Assembly: GCA_902775835.1 (NCBI GenBank)
Contig: CACYNZ010000181.1
Coordinates: 1-7,625 of the forward strand
Direction: 5' to 3'
DNA length: 7,625 bases
Source of the DNA: an uncultured Eubacteriales bacterium
Lineage (GTDB): Bacteria > Bacillota_A > Clostridia > Christensenellales > Aristaeellaceae
Shown here: positions 4,584 through 7,625 of the stretch, in pieces
Layout: the number at the start of each line of letters is the position of its first letter
Numbering within the stretch: position 1 is the first letter of the stretch
Notes under the pieces: generated by a model
Databases searched by the model: none
Seen by the model: the letters and a program-made list of their open reading frames with translations, nothing else
What the model was told of the DNA's origin: nothing
Translations under genes and position numbers: made by a program

Positions 4584-5710
4584 GCCCTGACCAGCTCCAC
4601 ATGGAACACCGCGCAGTCATGAGCGGGTACCCGCACGCGCAGATGCTCACGGTGGATGCCGCCGTCTTTTCCTTCGAATACATCTGTAAACTTCATGGCA
4701 AGGCCGGCGTTGACGTCAAAGCCGGTATCATTGAACAGCGCCCACATATCCCGGTCTTCCTCGGAAAGGTTGAACAGGCCCAGCGCATAGGTGCCGTCAT
4801 CCAGGAACTTGAAGGCAACGATCTTGTCCTGTTCGTCCTCACCCTGCAGGAAGATAGGCGGACGCGCTTCCGAATCCTGATCAATCCGGATCAGTTCCTT
4901 ATTCTTGATCAGCTTCATGGTCGTCTCGTTCATGTTCCGGATATCACAGCCCAGCATCAGCGGGCAGGAGAACATGCACCACAGGGCAAACTGGGAGCGG
5001 TAGTCCGCATCATTGCAGCCCAGGGATCCCACCAGACCCTTTCCATACATGCCCACGGTCAGCATATCCATGTCATTGAAGCAGCCCGGCGCGCTCTGAC
5101 TGAGCTTCGGCATCTGGGACCTGGCAATGTTCCGGTAGGATTCCGCATTGTCGAAGATATCCCCCGTGGACCGGTACAGGTGTGCACCCGTGGACCGGAT
5201 CCAGCTCCATACATCCTCATGACCCCAGTTGCAGGCAGAGAAGACAATATCCCGCCCCGTGGCACGCAACGCCATGCTCATGCGGCTGTACAGCACCTTG
5301 CCCTTGGCACTGCCGGGATGGAAACAGTTGTCATACTTCAGATAATCCACGCCGAAATCGGCAAAGGTCTGGGCATCCAGGAACTCATGATCAAAGGACG
5401 CCGGATAGTCCGCGCAGGTGCGCACGCCGTTGCTGGAATACATGCCGAACTTGAGACCCTTGGAATGCACATAGTCCGCCACTGGCTTCATGCCGTTGGG
5501 GAATTTCTCGTGATGCGGCACGATCCGGTGCGTCACAGGATCCCGCTCATACTCGCTCCAGCAGTCATCAATGACCAGATACTCATAGCCCGCGTCCTTC
5601 AGGCCCAGGTCCACCATGGCATCGGCGGCCTCACGGATCAGTTTCTCGTCAATATGGTCCCCGAAGGTATTCCAGGTGTTGAATCCCATAGGTGGTCTTG
5701 CTACATTCAT
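4580..5710 (-). CDS. Glycoside hydrolase family 27, alpha-galactosidase-type
   Basis: This 376-residue cytoplasmic enzyme has no signal peptide. The (beta/alpha)8 barrel begins PPMGFNTWNTFG (6-17), the usual GH27 opening. It continues with VIDDCW (46-51), which binds galactose in the family, FGMYSSNGVRTCADYP (88-103), and VDYLKYDNC (121-129) with nucleophile D127. RSTGDIFDN (180-188) carries the acid/base D184, and CFNDMDML (210-217) matches the conserved WNDPDML-like loop. A C-terminal antiparallel beta domain follows from about residue 290. It would release terminal alpha-D-galactose with retention; beta-L-arabinopyranose or alpha-GalNAc are other activities in this family. The start is the ATG at 5710, preceded by AGAGGAG, 17 bases after the GH43 stop; the open frame extends upstream to 5839 but there overlaps GH43 and lacks GH27 homology. 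It is followed, with an ATGA overlap, by the cysteine-rich gene. Confidence 0.92.
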   Translation of the reverse strand: MNVARPPMGFNTWNTFGDHIDEKLIREAADAMVDLGLKDAGYEYLVIDDCWSEYERDPVTHRIVPHHEKFPNGMKPVADYVHSKGLKFGMYSSNGVRTCADYPASFDHEFLDAQTFADFGVDYLKYDNCFHPGSAKGKVLYSRMSMALRATGRDIVFSACNWGHEDVWSWIRSTGAHLYRSTGDIFDNAESYRNIARSQMPKLSQSAPGCFNDMDMLTVGMYGKGLVGSLGCNDADYRSQFALWCMFSCPLMLGCDIRNMNETTMKLIKNKELIRIDQDSEARPPIFLQGEDEQDKIVAFKFLDDGTYALGLFNLSEEDRDMWALFNDTGFDVNAGLAMKFTDVFEGKDGGIHREHLRVRVPAHDCAVFHVELVRA

Positions 5711-5727
5711 GACGATCGCTCCTCTTC

Positions 5728-7218
5728 TCAGATTCTGTGGTTCTCCGTGTCTGTCACGATAACTTCCTTTACATCCACATGCCCGCCCCACTGTCCGCGG
5801 GTGCCGGCACAATAGATTCCTGGGCGTGCACCTACCCATCCGCCCTTGGTCAGGGGCAGCGGCTCACCGATGGCTTTCCAGAAGCCGTTCACCCACGCGG
5901 CGTAGGCGGCCATGCCGTCCCTTACCTGCATCTTCAGGCGGATTTCGTTACCATAAAAATCTTCCGGCACCTGCACTTCTTCCAGGCACGTTTCCTCAAT
6001 CCGGTCCGGCGTGAACCGGTCGATTTCCTCCACTTTTCCCTGGATCAGGCGCAGCTTTTCTCCGTCCAGCTGCAGATGCGTCCAGCCGTATCCCATCATG
6101 CACAGGCCCGCAGCATCGCCCGGACGTCCATGCCAGGCAAGTGCCACTTCCATGTCAAAGCATTCCTGCTGCATAAGTTGGGACAGGAACTGTCCTGCCT
6201 CAAAAGGCGTTTTCGCCGGCGCAGCAAACAGCCGGATACCGGGCTTCAGGCAGGCCAGCCACTGCTGTCTCGGGTTCGCCTGGAACTGCCACTGGATCCC
6301 GGGGCCATCCGCAAAATCATCGCTCATCCGGAGACATCCGGGCACGCTGCCTGTAAGGCCGGTGTCCCCTTCCATCACCGGTTCTCCGGCGCAGCCCATC
6401 TCCGGCCAGCCGTCCTTCCAGACCACGGGCTGCAGATGCGCAATCCGGCCGTATACCCCTCTGTCCTGAAAATGAATGAACCAGTCGTGTCCCTGGCCGT
6501 CGTCCACCCATCCGCCCTGGTGCGGGCCGTTGACTTCCGTACTGCCCTGACTCAGCGTCACGCGCCGCTCATAGGGACCATAGGGCGACCGGCTGCGCAG
6601 CACCAGCTGATATCCGGTTTCCACGCCGCCCGCCGGGCACATGATGTAATACCATCCGTCCCGCTTGTAGAATTTCGGGCCCTCCACGGTCAAATCTCCG
6701 TGATCCTGACCGTCATAGACCAGACGTCCCTTGTCCAGCACCTGCAGCCCGTCCGCGCTCATCCTGTGCACGAACAGCATATTGTTCAGGCCGCAGCGAC
6801 TGTTGGCCAGACCATGCACAAGGTACATGTCGCCATTGTCATCCAGCAGAGGGCACGGGTCAATCCAGCCGCACACATCCTTGACAAAATGCGGCGTCCA
6901 GGGCCCTTCCGGCTTTTCCGCCGTAAACGCCATCAGTCCCTCATCCGGGAGACATACATAGACATAGAACAGGCCGTGCATGTACCGGATGCTGGGCGCC
7001 CACGTCCCGCACTTGTGTGCCGGACGGTCATAGCGCTCAAAGGGCAGAAACGGGGCCGCCCATCCGACCTGCTCCCAGTTCACCAGGTCACGGGAATGCA
7101 GAACCGGAATGCCCGGAAGATAGGTGAAAGATGACGAAATCAGATAGAAGTCACTGCCCACCCGGACCACGTCCGGGTCGGAATAATCGCCTCTCAGAAT
7201 CGGGTTTTGAAAATGCAT
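5728..7218 (-). CDS. Glycoside hydrolase family 43 (arabinofuranosidase/beta-xylosidase type)
   Basis: This 496-residue protein has no signal peptide, so it acts in the cytoplasm. The five-bladed propeller spans residues 1 to about 290. The general base is D14 in YSDPDV, the pKa-modulating Asp is D120 in GWIDPCPLL, and the general acid is E179 in TVEGPKFYKRDGWYYI, the standard inverting GH43 triad. The HFQDRGVYGRIAHLQP segment (249-264) and the HQGGWVDD loop recall the GH43 subgroup of exo-acting xylosidases/arabinofuranosidases. Residues about 300-490 form a beta-sandwich accessory domain, as in longer members. It likely trims arabinofuranose or xylose from short oligosaccharides. The ATG at 7218 has GGGAGGCGA upstream. 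It is first in the operon, with GH27 starting 17 bases after its stop. Substrate choice is not determinable from sequence. Confidence 0.92.
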   Translation of the reverse strand: MHFQNPILRGDYSDPDVVRVGSDFYLISSSFTYLPGIPVLHSRDLVNWEQVGWAAPFLPFERYDRPAHKCGTWAPSIRYMHGLFYVYVCLPDEGLMAFTAEKPEGPWTPHFVKDVCGWIDPCPLLDDNGDMYLVHGLANSRCGLNNMLFVHRMSADGLQVLDKGRLVYDGQDHGDLTVEGPKFYKRDGWYYIMCPAGGVETGYQLVLRSRSPYGPYERRVTLSQGSTEVNGPHQGGWVDDGQGHDWFIHFQDRGVYGRIAHLQPVVWKDGWPEMGCAGEPVMEGDTGLTGSVPGCLRMSDDFADGPGIQWQFQANPRQQWLACLKPGIRLFAAPAKTPFEAGQFLSQLMQQECFDMEVALAWHGRPGDAAGLCMMGYGWTHLQLDGEKLRLIQGKVEEIDRFTPDRIEETCLEEVQVPEDFYGNEIRLKMQVRDGMAAYAAWVNGFWKAIGEPLPLTKGGWVGARPGIYCAGTRGQWGGHVDVKEVIVTDTENHRI

Positions 7219-7242
7219 TGCAATCGCCTCCCTGTACCCATG

Positions 7243-7271
7243 AGTCTATCATGAAACCCGACCGGTCACAA
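7243..7271 (-). promoter_or_regulatory. Putative promoter of the glycosidase operon
   Basis: On the minus strand TTGTGA (7266-7271), a 17-base spacer and TAGACT (7243-7248) resemble a vegetative promoter with 4/6 matches in each box, giving a leader of about 18 bases before the GH43 ATG at 7218. Weak boxes suggest it may need an activator. No clear operator or catabolite-response site was found beside it. Confidence 0.4.
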
Positions 7272-7335
7272 CACGGAAAACACGCTTTGCTGTCATTCTT
7301 TAACTTGTTGATACGAAAGTGTGAACGTTTTGCGT

Positions 7336-7533
7336 CAGACTTTGGTCTGCCATTCGATTCCATGTGTGGAAAACTGTGGATAACCTGTGAATTCTGTGTA
7401 TAACCCAAAATACTTTTCCACAGTTTTCTGTGGATTTTTCCATATCCCGGGAAGTTTTTCACAGGCTGGGGATAAGTGACGCTATCTCCGAATCCTTGTA
7501 TATGGCCAATTCCCAGTTCAAGACTTTGGTCTG
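7336..7533. repeat. Two copies of a 13-base hairpin-forming repeat flanking the DnaA boxes
   Basis: AGACTTTGGTCTG occurs at 7337-7349 and again at 7521-7533. Each copy contains AGAC and its complement GTCT around a 4-base loop; the left copy extends to CAGAC/GTCTG. The two copies bracket the densest part of the DnaA-box region. No function is known to me. Confidence 0.7.
7365..7403 (-). promoter_or_regulatory. Core DnaA-box cluster
   Basis: Within 39 bases there are four TGTG-starting 9-mers in the same orientation, at 7365, 7375, 7386 and 7395, spaced 9 to 11 bases, about one helical turn. The second is the exact consensus and the fourth differs only at the variable position. The third (TGTGAATTC) is weak. 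Helically phased, same-direction boxes are the arrangement on which DnaA forms filaments. Confidence 0.7.
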
Positions 7534-7625
7534 TGGACTGTTTCCCCGAATTCCACAGGGAATGCACAGCCCTTTTCCACCGGTTTTTGTGGAAAAATCT
7601 CGGAGTTCGGAATTCCCCTCCGGAT

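Larger units (their letters stand above)
7272..7625. other. DnaA-box-rich non-coding region, putative replication origin (oriC)
   Basis: This stretch of over 350 bases holds no convincing gene. It contains many copies of, or near matches to, the DnaA box TTATCCACA. On the minus strand: 7375-7383 (exact), 7395-7403 (TTATACACA), 7365-7373 and 7588-7596 (TTTTCCACA), 7429-7437 (AAATCCACA) and 7467-7475 (TTATCCCCA). On the plus strand: 7414-7422 (TTTTCCACA), 7455-7463 (TTTTTCACA) and 7549-7557 (AATTCCACA). A 12-base inverted repeat and a duplicated 13-base hairpin lie among them. Clustering in both orientations is typical of bacterial origins next to dnaA. No clear AT-rich unwinding element or DnaA-trio run is evident, so the full origin may extend past the window. 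Confidence 0.75.

Noticed and set aside
3861..4622. 253-codon plus-strand frame opposite ROK and the small cysteine-rich gene
   Set aside because: It is antisense to two supported genes and crosses the terminator hairpin, with no domain visible.
4601..5815. 404-codon open frame on the plus strand opposite GH27
   Set aside because: It is antisense to a gene with clear GH27 motifs. Long antisense frames arise from GC-rich codon bias, and the translation is His/Arg/Ile-rich without recognisable domains.
5711..5839. Upstream extension of the GH27 frame
   Set aside because: The 43 extra residues lie inside GH43, are Arg/Cys-rich without homology, and the ATG at 5710 has its own ribosome binding site before the conserved MGFNTWN start.
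5737..7134. 465-codon open frame on the plus strand opposite GH43
   Set aside because: It is a mirror of the GH43 coding sequence with low-complexity His/Arg/Pro content and no family resemblance.
7151..7567. 138-codon minus-strand frame across the DnaA-box region
   Set aside because: It overlaps the GH43 start and the box cluster, its composition is not protein-like, and the region is better explained as an origin.

Overview
The window joins the inner end of an integrated mobile element (about 1-3250) to host chromosome (about 3252-7625). The host is most likely a Bacillota (Firmicutes) gut-type anaerobe. The evidence is strong AGGAGG-like ribosome binding sites, a phage-type replication gene and integrase of Firmicutes style, a sugar-catabolism operon, and DnaA boxes of the TTATCCACA type. 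An Erysipelotrichaceae- or Lachnospiraceae-like host is a guess. The element is visibly more AT-rich than the GC-rich glycosidase operon, which fits horizontal acquisition.

Element (1-3250). Two divergent transcription units leave a control region at 1046-1171, which has back-to-back promoters and an inverted repeat with a third half-site. To the left, on the minus strand, runs a tightly packed early operon: a small XRE-like helix-turn-helix protein, an excisionase/MerR-like HTH_17 protein, a short phage replisome-organiser-like protein, and, 18 bases later, the start of a Cas7 protein of type I-C CRISPR-Cas (Csd2), cut off by the window edge. To the right, on the plus strand, are an unrecognised protein with a C-terminal zinc knuckle and, overlapping it, a tyrosine integrase. 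The integrase abuts the 3' end of tRNA-Arg(CCG), the probable attachment site. The layout resembles a phage satellite (PICI-like) or small integrative element carrying a type I-C cascade gene as cargo. This is the most notable part of the window.

tRNA and operon (3252-7271). tRNA-Arg(CCG) has its own consensus promoter and an intrinsic terminator that lies on the element side. Beyond it is a minus-strand operon: GH43 glycosidase, then GH27 alpha-galactosidase-type enzyme, then a 62-residue cysteine-rich protein (ATGA overlap with GH27), then an intrinsic-terminator hairpin, then a ROK sugar kinase. Neither glycosidase has a signal peptide. The inferred job is intracellular hydrolysis of imported arabinose-, xylose- or galactose-containing oligosaccharides, with the ROK protein phosphorylating released hexose. 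No transporter or dedicated regulator is visible.

Right end (7272-7625). This is a non-coding stretch with about eight DnaA-box-like 9-mers in both orientations, inverted repeats and a duplicated 13-base hairpin. It looks like a chromosomal replication origin (oriC) or part of one. dnaA itself is not in view. If this is the origin, the glycosidase operon is read away from it on the leading strand.
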